Positions 24,271 through 35,959 of a DNA stretch of 64,000 nucleotides are shown here, in pieces. The DNA is taken from NCBI GenBank assembly GCA_033002965.1, contig JAURVB010000190.1:62001-126000 (forward strand), read 5' to 3'. Both the position numbers and the translations under genes were made by a program. The notes beneath the pieces are model-generated. The model had not been told where the DNA came from and made no database searches. It saw only the letters and a list, made by a program, of their open reading frames with translations. Origin of the DNA: Piper betle (Eukaryota; Streptophyta; Magnoliopsida; Piperales; Piperaceae). Each line of letters opens with the position of its first letter. Within the stretch, counting starts at the first letter, position 1.

Positions 24271-25315
24271 GCATACATCATACATATTAAAACAACAAAA
24301 ACATAGAAATATAAATGGACACCCATTATACCATTAGCATTCATATCAATTGATGTTATAGTATTACATACAATAAGTGATCATCAAAATTGCATAGATA
24401 CATTCATTACAAATATTTTATTGCATAACATGATCACAAATGATTTTAAGAACATGACATTATACTTCTTTCATGAAATACAAAATGATCATCAACTCAT
24501 TCAAGAGCCTAACAATAATAGGTAAGACAACATATTATGTTCAAACAAATGACCATCAAAATTGCAACATCCTAAAGTCATAGCAGTATGACAATAATAA
24601 TCATCAACAACTTTAATTGGGCAGTGCTAATAAGTTGAATAACTCTTTAGCTCATAACTTGATGATCGTCAAAAGGATGGCATCTCATAGCCACCACAAG
24701 TTTCTCAATAATGAACAACCAACTTTGATCCTAGCGGCCATGAGGGCCAACTGAGCACAATGCCCCTCAACTAGCATACTAACGAAGTGAAGTTTTATCT
24801 TCCTAGAAGCATGAATTGAAATACACAAAGCTTCATATTTATATCCAAATTTGGAATTTCATTTAGGGCATCAATCCAATTATGACCTTCATACTCTTCC
24901 TTCTTTTGATACTTCTTCTCACGAAAATTTTCAAGTTGGTCAATGAGCATCTCAACGTTTTCTTTCCCATCCACATTACTTTTAGCCCCACATTCAAAGA
25001 AGATGATGTTTTACATTTTTTTTGGACACTCTGTCATATCTTCATTATCCTTGAGTATTATATGCACATCATTAAAACCAATGTCATTGTTAGCCTTTAA
25101 TCCTAACACGATTTTCTTTATTAGTGATTAGTAACATTATGCTCACCCATAGCCGTGCTATTTCCCAAAAAGATGCATAGTTCAGCCCAATATTCAATAC
25201 CCTTAGGCTCATACTCCTTTGCATTCGAATAAAACTACAAAAGATTGTCATTGCATGGTAGCATCCAAATGATATAATTTCATTAGTGCTATAATTTTTT
25301 ATTAAATTTATATGT

Positions 25316-25690
25316 TATAATTTTTATTTTGTTATAATTATAAAAATTTATTCAAAAGACTCATGTGATGCACGTGATATGTTGAAAACTAATTAATAAT
25401 ATATATTAAGAATATATATATATATATAATTATTTTAACAACTCAATAAATTTACTTTTAAATATTTGTAATTCTTAATTTGTTGGGGGTGTTTGGTTGG
25501 GTAAGAAATTTTCCTATCAAATCTTTAGATAATTTTGTTATAATTATAAAAAATTAGTCAAAGATTCGCGCGTTGCACTGGGTATATTTAAAACTAATTA
25601 ATAATATATTAAGAATATATATATACATATATATAATTTTAATAACTAATAGAATTTATTTTTAAAGATTTTTAATTCCATTAGAATTAT
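25316..25690. repeat. Imperfect direct repeat of about 150 bp
   Basis: Segments at about 25316-25440 and 25538-25690 share 'gttataattataaaaa', a 'gtgatgcacgtg'/'gcgcgttgcactgg' variant, 'aaaactaattaataatata' and 'aagaatatatata'. A PIF-end-like GGGGGTGTTTGGTT lies between them. Probably two copies of a small transposon end. Confidence 0.5.
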
Positions 25691-25918
25691 AATATTTTAT
25701 AATTCCTAATTTAAGTAAATTTATAGTCTAATATTTTTTTAATAATAAATAATAGTAATCATAATTTAAAATTAAGTAAGTATTAAAAGGCCCGTAAAAT
25801 TATTGTGGGTTAAAATCAATCACAGAGAAAAAAGACCGAAACATGATAATAATAAAAAAATCTTCAACCCTTTTATGTAAAGGGGTAGATAATAAAGTTG
25901 AATTATATTTGGCGGAGT

Positions 25919-26150
25919 AGGGGAACAGGGATGAACATTAAAAAAAACTAAATGGGGCTTGCCCTTTTTCTTTTGTCTAACGTTTTGTAAAGGTTTCTAT
26001 CAACAACATTTATCGGTTTATATTTTGACTTATGCTTAGGTGGAGGAGAAGAGAGATGAGTATTAGAAAAAAAATAAATAGGGCTTGCCCTTTATTTTTT
26101 AACATTTTGTGAGTCTCGGAAAACGTCTACCACTTCATATTTTGACAATA
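25919..26150. repeat. Imperfect tandem duplication, unit about 120 bp
   Basis: Two adjacent units share 'gatgaacattaaaaaaaac' against 'gatgagtattagaaaaaaaa', 'ggggcttgccctttttc' against 'agggcttgcccttta', and a following 'aacgttttgt'/'aacattttgt'. No coding potential is visible. Confidence 0.55.
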
Positions 26151-27929
26151 AATAAACATAGAAAAATAATTCTAAGAATTTGTTTTAGATCTACCTATAA
26201 TCACAATCCGTATCTAAACAACAAATAAAAAATTAAAATAACTGATGGATTGAAGACTTTAAAATTAGTTTTAAATATGGGGGAAATAGATTTGAGGCGA
26301 TCAACAATTGTTTGTATTAACCATTGGCAAGTCCTCGCAGGGCTAGAGTCTTGAGGGGGTATCTCAGGCCAAGACTAGCATCTTGTTTTATATTAGGTTT
26401 AGACGCTAAAATAGAGAAACTAACAAAGTCAGAATTAAAGAGCAGAGTGGACAGGCTAATGATATTTTTTTATAATCCTAACAATTTATAGTCATTATAA
26501 AAAAGTTAAAATAGTCCTCTATCATCTTTAATGAAAACCATTATTCTAATCTACAATAACATTACCGGTGAAGGATACTGAATCATGGTCTCCTATAAGT
26601 CCAGAAATAAACGATATGTCACAAAAGCCCATTATAACTCCAAATTATATGACTTGTCTCTAAGCGCTCTGAGGCCCACCAACACCTCTTTCCTCAACGC
26701 CGAGCCCTAAGATAAAAGCCCATCGCAATGTTCGGCCAACTAAACCAATTTAAACCTTTGATCCAACAACCAAGAGCTAAGCTCCTTCATTGACAGACCC
26801 ACATCCACCATCTTCCAACATTAGCTCAAAAGACTTTGGGGGAAAAAAAACATTAGCTCGGGAGAAATTTTCAGCAGAGGATGCCGGAGAGGTGGCAATA
26901 AAAAGAATAAAATTCACCCCCTGCTTGTACATTTTTTAGAAGACAATTAACACATACAAGTTTAAAAGGTGAAACAAACAAGGAAATGAGTGGACCCAAC
27001 ATCCCTAATTGCCCATTGCCAAGAGCTGGCCACCCTCTTTTTAAATAGTTGAAAAAATGTTACTAAACTTAAACTATATTAATGTTAGGGGTATTCAGAT
27101 AAGCCCTACACCAGGAGAGGATTGGAATTTGAATTATGAGCATTGAAACAAGGCATTGTTTAGGGTGTAAAGTGCACGGCATGAGTAATGTTTTTTTTAG
27201 TACTTGTATGATTTTCAGCTGTCACGTATCTGTGGCGTCACATATCTTTCAGCTTCTCTTAATTCTGCTGTGTGGGCTGATTTCAAAAGAGGTTGTTCAA
27301 ATATCAAGAACGAGGCCCCCACCGCTCAATAAAAGCTGTAACCACTCCTCTCCAGCGTCACCTCGTAGCCGCAGGTACAAATATGTTTTCGTTTGCAGGA
27401 TTGACTTGACATAAGCAGAAAGGCCTTCACCGTTCCCTTCAACATCAAGGCAGGGAGACGAGTTCAATTTCAAAAAGGTTGATGATGCAACCACTCTTGA
27501 CTTCAAACCCAAATTCATTCACCCAAAGAAATTATATTAAGTTTTTACATTATAGAAAAGGTTACCCATGATCGTGATCTCACTGGTCTTTTGGGTCGGC
27601 TTGCTACTTTTTGAATAAACAATGAGTAAGACCACAAAAGTTCAATGTGGATGGCTTGATCAAGATAGTGAAATGTCAAGGTTATGCATCTCTCAACTAT
27701 CAAACCTCAGGCATTAGTATCTTGCTAAGGGTCATTACTGATGTCCCTCGTATGAACACAATCATTGTGACAAGTGAACTGTCTAAGATAGTTTGGATGA
27801 TAAATCCAACTTACATATGTTTTATGACAATTTGTTAATTGAACTACAGTGGTACGTCACCTTTTAATCAAGAACTTAATTCACGTGATACATAACATTT
27901 TAGGTAGTAGACGACACACTATACTTGTG
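26151..27929. other. Intergenic, no gene recognised
   Basis: AT-rich DNA with short open frames. The right end may hold further decayed exons of the pseudogene that follows, for example around 27630-27840, but I could not identify them. Confidence 0.4.
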
Positions 27930-28495
27930 GGCATGGTCACATTCTTAGTTGATGTTCTTCGTGATTTTGCAAACAATGACAGGCAAATCTCTGCCTGTCT
28001 TCACCAAAATGTACTAAAAGATATTATGAAAGAGCATCCTATAGTTGCCTGTGAATAGCTGGTGATCTTTCCAGTGATGTTCTCCCCACTGTGCAGCTGA
28101 TCTGCTCCCGCTTTTGTCTAAAGTTATAAATAACAGAGACCCATCTCAAACCAGGTTCCATCAAGTCCAACTCAAATCAACACCTCCATATTTGCAGATT
28201 GATGAAGGTGTACTTGGGTCAGCAAGTCATCGTTGCTTTTTTTCACTACAAAAATTGTTATCTGGCACACACTTACGCTACCTGGGTTCTCAAGCTATTC
28301 AGAAGAATTGCAGGAAGATATCAGAGAGGCAATAAGAGAACTTTCCATATTCGACAAACTTTCCACTCATATATACGAAAGATAGGGCAGTGCTCATTGC
28401 ACATCATAGTGCTCCAGCACTTGATCTGCTAGAGATGCGCGGTGGACCGGTTACAGTATGAGGCCAAAGGAACTTTAAATGGAAAAGAGAGGTAG
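27930..28495 (+). pseudogene. Frameshifted fragment of an unidentified conserved-looking protein
   Basis: Reading across frames gives coherent, charged, helix-like peptides in one order: TFLVDVLRDFANNDRQISA, LKDIMKEHPIVACE, AGDLSSDVLPTVQLICSRFC, VINNRDPSQTRFHQVQLK, LQEDIREAIRELSIFDKLS, then RAVLIAHHSAPALDLLEMR and DRLQYEAKGTLNGKER. At least five frame changes separate them. Some need one base; one looks like a deletion between two CTTTTG copies near 28111. The composition fits an alpha-helical repeat protein, but I do not recognise the family. It is more decayed than the other broken genes here, so I call it a pseudogene. Confidence 0.45.
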
Positions 28496-28499
28496 GCCT

Positions 28500-29873
28500 A
28501 CCTTTTCTGAAAGCTCCAAGCAGAAGAAACAATGATCGTAGAATATGGTAGCTTGGAGAGATAGGGTGAAAGTGAATATCAAGTTGCCAAGTATCTGCAT
28601 CTCGAGCCAATCTTTCGGATTCCCCCCTCACTGGACGCCCACTAAGAAAGGCAAAAGACAATAGGGTCTAGTTGGACAAGATTGCTGATTACGTTAATAT
28701 CTAAGTTTGAGTCTTAGATTATTAATCTGTCTTGTTTTTTTATTGTTCTTAGTTTGTGTATTTAATAGGCTTCAAGGCCGGATGGGCACTTGCATCCGAT
28801 AAGAAAAGAATGAGCACTCCTTGTCACTAGTCAGAACTTATCAAATACCCAATATTAACAAAGTTCTATGATGTATTGTGCTGTCATTTTGCATTGTTTG
28901 CAGAGAACTGGGTAGCTATCTTAATTAAATTGGCGAGCGTCTTATGATTTCACTCGCACAAAGACAATGAAAAATGTTTTATCTTTTAAGGAATTCCGGC
29001 CAAGCTTGCCTTTGCAACCACTTGCAACACGAGATATGGTGAATCCAGTCCCAGCTTTTAAGTGTCTCAATCCACAATTGCAAATCATTTCAGACCTACA
29101 TTAAACAAGTAGTGACCTTCCCCAAGTAACGTGCTACATAAAAGTGCACATCATGTGTTCCAAGTAGAGGTTACTCGAAAATTTCTAATCTGTGATCAAC
29201 ATGCCATATTGTCCTCTCTATAATTCGGGGATGAAAACATATTATAATAAACACGTTCAACTTGCCTAGTTCTTCCAACAGGCCATTTCATGGTTCTAAA
29301 GACAAACTTATCTTACTTTGGGGTAAAGAAAATAAACTTGGCTTATAATGATAGCAAGGCAATTGGCCTCCCCATGGACAGAGAAGACACAAGAGGGACA
29401 ATCTGGTTGTTAAATGCTTCCTCTTTATCTATTGCGAACCACAAAAACAAAACTCGAGTAGAGAGATTGGATGGAGAAACAGTAAGATATTAAAGACCCA
29501 GAATCCGACACCACAAATGAAGTTAAAATAATCTAATAATCCCATGGATTGAATCACAATTTAAAATGAAATGGCATGTTCCCGACATAAGCAGAAACAA
29601 TTAGTTGTCACTTATCTCGGGATTTTCAAGCAGTGTACATAACATCTCTTAATTGAGCCAAAGCTAAAGGCAAAACCAGTTTGAATGCCTGCAATGTATA
29701 TATCAGTGCAGGTGGAAGTAGTTGGGAAGAAAGAGGAGAAAAGGTGGTCCTTTCCCCGTTACCAGTTATTCTATTATGCTCTTCTAGACTGTAAATTAAG
29801 TAGCCACACCCAACCAAGACAAACTAACATTGAGCTATTGATTCCTGCTTCTTAAATATAACAGAGACGAGAG

Positions 29874-29910
<37 letters not shown>

Positions 29911-30360
29911 GGAGGGAGAGAAAGAGAGATCAAGTTAAAGAAGTGGTATTAAAGATTAAAAATTGGGAAGGCGTGGAAAGGGAAACCGAAACTAAAGATG
30001 ACAAACCACATGCACCTCCATCCCACTTGGTGTGAGTCGAATCCAAAAGACGTTTCAACTTGCAAGAGCTCAGCAAACATTACTTCAACCAATTTTTACA
30101 GAGTGGGGTGTTTATATATTTACACGTTACAGGTCATGACCGTTTTCTCACAAATCTTTCTTCCCCGTTCTAGCATGTCAAAAACTAGAACTTGAACATG
30201 GAACTTGAGGCTTGTTAGCATTGCTCCTAAACCACTTTGTTTTTTTCTCTCTCTCTTGCTCTGGTCTCTCTATATGCATGCACCAGCGAGTTCTACTTGC
30301 CGGCATGGTGTCTTTTCCATTGTATACATACATCTTTTTGTCGGGAGAAGAACAAAGAAC
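28500..30360. other. Intergenic, with a GA microsatellite
   Basis: No gene recognised. A minus-strand open frame at 28404-28661 contains the peptide SERLARDADTWQLDIHFHP, which looks coding but I cannot place it. The segment next to 30361 is the 3' flank of the MORN gene. Confidence 0.45.
29868..29908. repeat. (GA)n microsatellite
   Basis: A nearly pure GA tract with one short interruption near its start. Confidence 0.9.
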
Positions 30361-32304
30361 TCACACATCCATGTTGCAAAACTTCCCGTCCATCCGGTTT
30401 TGAACTGCTTTAACGGCGGCAACTCTGGCGGCGGTGGCCGATCGGTTGGCAGCCATGATGGCCTTCTCGACTCGATCATCCACTCTGACCACTTGAATTG
30501 CCTTCCCCGCAGCATCTCTGGCCGCCTGGTGAACCATCCGAAGTTCCAAGTCTAAGTCTCCAAACCAAGGAACTAACTATTGTCTAAATACAAATTTAGG
30601 AAGCAAATTGCTGGTAAAAATGCTATATAATACTGACATCATGTCACGTGTACCTGAACAGTACGAAGCACTAGATCAGAAGTCGGAGGGTGTGGGTTCT
30701 TCAACACTCCAGAGCTCCACTCACCACACTTGACGTCCCCGTTTCGGAAAGTGTACATTCCAAAACCCTGTTTCCGGCCTTCAAACCATGACCCTTCGTA
30801 GCAGTGCCCGTTGGCGAAGTGGTATATCCCAAACCCATGGACCTTGTCACCAAAGTACTCACCGGCATATCTATCCCCATTCCTGCCGCCATTTCGATCA
30901 AACTATCAATACCCAGATCGAGTACGGAAATGAAAACCAACAGTTTTAACAGAGAGAGTAAATTTGTAGGGTCAAGCAACCAGAGAACATCAATCAATGA
31001 AAATAACGTACACAGAACGATCATAAAGCCTTACCAAGTTCCCAACATTTCAAAGATCATAACCAGACAAGATTGAAAATCACCCCAAGTAGCAAAAGTC
31101 TCAAATTCAAAAGGAACAACTACAGTTCTATCGATAAAATTCGCCGAAAACGATGACCATGACAAATATCGATACTGTTCCATTGGAGCATGCTTACTCA
31201 AAAATTAGAAAGAACGTACATAGAACACAATAAGCACTAGCAGCAAGAAAAAGAAAGGAAACTTGGTTAAAATTTTGCCCAAGTGAAAAGGTTAAAAAAA
31301 AACAACAGAGAACATAGAAAAGAACCACTGTTCAGTCCTGCAAACTGCCAACGACCAATCAAGATGGCAAAGAGAAACTGGAAAACAAACAAGCGATCAC
31401 TCAGAAAAAAATCAGAAGGCTATCTTAACAAGCAACCCACAAAAGCCAAAAAGAAAAAATCCAATCAAAAGGGAAGGAAGAGAGTATTGAATCACCTAAA
31501 GTGGTAGCATCCAATCCCATGCTTGACTCCACACTTGAACTCCCCGGCGTAGGAGCTCCCATCGGAGCAGGTTTGCACCCCCAACCCATGGCTCTGCCCG
31601 TTGAGCCACTCGCCGGAGTAGCTATCGCCGGTGTAGAACCGGTAAACACCATACCCATGCCGCACACCTTGTCGGTACTGTCCCCGGTAACGGCTTCCCT
31701 CGCCCAGTTCTCAATCCCATACCCATCATACCTCCCATCCACCCAGTCTCCTTCATACCTTCCACTCAGAAAGTAGTTGTAGACGCCGCTGCCATTGCAC
31801 TTCCCCTTGTGGAACTCCCCCTCGTAGTAATCCCCATTACTGTAAAACTCGACGCCCTCCCGTACGCTCGCCCCCACCTTCCTCCCCTTTCCGGCGGACT
31901 CGCCGTCGCCGTCGCCGTCGCTGCCGATGAACCACTCCACCTCGCTCCCGCCCTTGCGCAGGCACTTCCCCCGCCGGAGCCACACGTCCCAGAGCGACCG
32001 GACCCAGTCGCGCCTCCTGGCCAGCGCCGCGGCGGCGGCGGCGCTTGCGAGCACCGGGGGGAGGAGGAGGAGGTTGGCGTCCTGGTGGAGGAGGATGAGG
32101 AGGGAGGCGGCGGAGACGGCGGCGAGAGGGAGGAGGGGAAGGAGGCGAGGGGAGGGGGCGGCGTGGCTTGTGCTTGGAAGCATCGAGGGGGCGGCAGGTG
32201 TCCTCGTCGACGGCGGCCAGGCTGTGAACGGACGCGCGGACGGTCGGGGAGCGGAGGAGGGACGAAGGGGTGCGGCTGAGCTTGCTCTGGCTCTTCGCCT
32301 CCAT
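30361..32304 (-). CDS. MORN-repeat protein with N-terminal membrane segments (three exons, two frameshifts in exon 1)
   Basis: Exons in reading order are 32304-31496, 30882-30654 and 30525-30361, with GT-AG introns and matching phases, giving 400 aa. The N-terminus (MEAKSQSKLSRTPSSLLRSP) is followed by two hydrophobic stretches (LLPLLPLAAVSAASLLILL, then an Ala/Leu-rich one), then WFIGSD, EGVEFYSNGDYYEGEF and about seven MORN units (YEGEF, YEGDW, YRGQY, YSGEW, YAGEF, YAGEY, YEGSW), and an Ala-rich helical tail (AARVAAVKAVQNRMDG). It matches Arabidopsis AT1G77660/AT1G21920-like proteins, often mislabelled SET7/9 because of the MORN repeats; there is no SET domain. MORN repeats commonly bind phospholipids or act as membrane-associated scaffolds. 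The frame needs one C fewer in the run at 32154-32158 and one G more at 31697-31699 (bases on the coding strand); the two cancel, so the exon length is still correct for splicing. Confidence 0.85.
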
Positions 32305-35300
32305 CTTCGGCCGTGCAAAGTCACGACCTTTCGAGTCCCGGCCGACCAGTCGCAGCTTCTGATCGGTGGATTCAAGTTCTGTAGCGTGATATCGGTATCA
32401 AAATCATGGCTTCCTTCGTATCCGAGGAGACGGGGACGACGATGGCGGAGAAGAAGAAGAAGTGTTGGAGGGGTTTGGAGGGATTTCAGAAAATATTGGG
32501 GAGGTTTTAGTAGTTTCTTGAAAGGTAGGGGCGAGCGGGGTTTCCAATGGACCGGTTTTGTTCTTGGGCGATGGAAATTCGAACCGAGTGGACGGGGGTT
32601 GGGTGGATTTTATTTATTTATTTATTTTCTTTTCTTTTTTTTTTGTTTCACGGGGGACTCTGATTTTATTTTTGTGATGATGCTAGTAATTATTTTAACA
32701 TTGTCTGAGGGATTAAAGAGAGTAGATTGGAAGATTAATTGATATAAATTTTGTTTTTTGGGAGAAAAGATAAATTAGCCCAGGTTTAGCTGCTTTAAGG
32801 TGACGGGATTAGACCTTAAAAACTATCAGCATCACATTTCAAAAAATATCAACATTAAATGTTGAAGAAAAAATTAACATTGATTGAAAGTTGATGTGCC
32901 AAGGGCTCTTTCTCGAACCGTGTCTGATTTATTTATTTAATATTTATTGTTTTTCTAATTTCTCCTTTAGAAGCTTCTAGTTAATTTACTAATAAACTTT
33001 TATAGTAAATTTTCTTATTGATTGAGCAAAAATTCGGCAATACACTGATTTTTATAACTTTATTTTTTATTTGCACATTTATTCCAACATATTTAAACCG
33101 AGGAATTTACTAAACAAAACATATTTAAATGCATAGACGATGTGGAAGGTCAAAAGGTTAACATTAATGGACTGTGAAATATTTAATGTAAAAAATTACA
33201 AATACTCATATCTTTTATATTTAGTTCAGCTCAATGATCTGCATTGCCTCCACTAAAAATAAATTACATGTACTTCAATTAATCCATCTATTTTTATAAA
33301 ATAAATAATTAAATGAGCATTCAACAATTAAATCTGACCACATCTGATGCCATTAATTAAGGCCGAATTTGGTGATTACCAGTAAATTGATAATCAGATC
33401 TGATATGATAGCAGCTAGATCCAATTTGATGGGTATTTGTGGAACACGTCATATTCTCCTTTTGGGCTCGGGACTCAGCCCTGATTCAGCTCAAATCCAA
33501 ATCAACTTGGTCAATTTCTACTACATTTATTTTCAACAAATTCAAGATTATCATTTCTTTGAAAAAAACCCCTCAAGAATGCCTTTTATTTACTTTGAAA
33601 AAGAAAACCCAACAATATTTTTCAAGATCAAATTGAACCCAAGTTTTGTCCCGTAACAATCATTCCATGTGGAATAAATTGAGTTTAGGTTGAAGTGAAG
33701 AAAGGCTGATTTCTACAAATATTTACACTCCTTTAACATTAATTGCACTGAAATTATATTCTAAGTATTAAATATTTTATCTTGCTTAACATTACATCCA
33801 ATAAAAGAACCATATTTATCACATTTTATTTAAGACCGTAATAAACCATAATTTCATTTCATACGGATCCAAATTTTCGATTCATCTCACGCCTCTCTTC
33901 GTTTTTTTCTTTAATCTTGAGTTGAGATAATAGAAGAAGAGAAATTATACAAAAACATAAAAAGACAATTTTTTATACAACATATGAACCAAACTTAAGA
34001 TCACTTTTTTGGAGTCCGAGTCACAAACGACCCGAGCTAAATTGGGCTACCCCTGCCGAGGGGTTGTGAGTGGAGAAGGGGTGGGGACTCCTTGGCCGCA
34101 TTGCGTACCATTTTTAGCCAACACCTTTGGCCCATTGGTAAGGAGGCTTATGTGTAATGATAAGCATTAATAGATAATGAGTTGTGGGTCTCTGCATATT
34201 TTCTTGTATTTTTTTTGTTCATTTCATGTCTAAACTTAGCTTGATTATCAGAAAAGAAAACGATATTATGTTATGAATGATTTTTTTGTAATACGCCGAG
34301 TGGCTACAATAGCGCACACATGAACACCAATTATTGAAACTTAGCATTGCTTTAATGCAGCTGCTAACACTACCGGTGGAACATCCTCAAGAAGATAGTT
34401 CGGAGCGGAAGGACTGCAAAGGTGAAGAAGTTTGCACCAGATTAATTGAGGTAAAAATGTGGGAGTTAAAACCGAGGAAAAGTTGCCCCCAAACTGATCT
34501 CTATTTTGAGCTAGAAAACAATGTGCGCGGTGAGGTTTGGCTGGAAATATAGTGAGTGGGCAGGCGTAGTTTTTTACAAGATTAGGATTAGGTAAGCAAC
34601 ATGCATGGATTCCAGCTTTCTTGCTATCACCTACAACTCAAATTGGAGACGATGACCCAACACAGAAATGTGGGTAAGAGAGGTTGGTTTATCTTCTGAT
34701 GCTTATACCTCTCTGTCCTCTCTTGGCCACACTCCGTTCATTGGGGGATGTTGTTCTTCCTATTTATTGATCAGCACTCGTTGTTGTTTGTCGTAATAGA
34801 ATAATAAGAAGCAACAAAATGCGGCCATCTGATGTGGGCTGACTCGGCATCAATTCAGGGGGACTACTTCTGCAAGAGATGTTGGGTCCAATCCAACCCT
34901 TTCCAATTCGTTTCCTACTTATTTTTCAGATCATTATAATCGTATATATTTTTTGAAGCAAGACAAGGCATTATATTTATTGTTTCCATATATGATACAC
35001 ACAAACCCACAGAAAAGCTAGTTTGGAGTTATGGGCAGTCCATACAAAAGACACACAAATGATCCTGTTTAGCTTGGAAAGAAAAATGGTCCTGTTTAGG
35101 ATCCTCAACACCATTTTCCACCCTAGCTGGAACCTAAACAGAGATTGCTTGCATCTTGCCTGGCATATAAACCACATCTACCAATCAATAAAGCAACCTA
35201 TAAGTTCATCACACATTAACATCCATTCACTACACTCCTTGCACTGGAATATCTACTCGTCTACTGCTCCAATATAATACAGCATCGGCAATTATTCTTA

Positions 35301-35959
35301 TCTTTTTGAACCAGAAATTTGAGAAGCTCAAGGTAGAAGAAGGCCTGTGATCCGATGGAGACAACATAAGTAAGAATGTCATTCACTTTTGAGGAATTGC
35401 TAGCCGACTGCAAAGTAGGGATAAGATATCTAATCATGTGACGATAGATTAACCCCACCTGGACACTTTCCGTCCTCCCCCATCGGCATCTTCAATCTTT
35501 TCAAGTATCACAGGATGCCGGATCTTGCTCACAACAAGTACAAAGCACCTTGTCCTTTTCACTTGATACGTACCACCAGTTTGCACGATCAATTAACACC
35601 ACTCAACTAATTTTATCGGCCTTCTGGCTAAGATCAAATGAACTATCTGCTTAGACCCATGTCATACATTTTGATCAAATCCATTAGGTCAACCTCAGCT
35701 CATTAGCCAAGCAAATTTAAGCTATCAAGAAAAAATCATCTCTTAGATTGCCCAAAAGCAGAGATCTTTGCATCTAAACATCTTTGATTTTCACAAACCG
35801 CGCTCTCTTGGACTGTCTGATATATGCAATTACCTTCCTGTCGACCATAATACAAAACTAATACATATGAAAATCTTATAATTTCCACTGGACAACATAG
35901 AAAGGGGTTCAAGGAGTTCACGGACTACATGTATGTGCACGGTTTATAAACAACCGCCT
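32305..35959. other. MORN 5' flank and intergenic DNA
   Basis: About 32305-32600 is the GC-rich MORN promoter and 5' UTR region. Beyond it the DNA is AT-rich with no recognised gene. A stretch at 34122-34190 ('tggcccattggtaaggagg' and later 'gagttgtgggtctctgc') resembles pol III A and B boxes and could be a SINE. A possible short exon at 34362-34450, preceded by 'aatgcag' and followed by 'gag' and GTAAAA, has no recognised homology. Confidence 0.4.

Noticed and set aside
30361..32304. Histone methyltransferase SET7/9 function
   Set aside because: The resemblance is only to the MORN repeats of SET7/9; no SET domain is encoded.
31809..32742. Plus-strand open frames of 156 and 271 codons
   Set aside because: Antisense shadow of the GC-rich first exon and promoter of the MORN gene.
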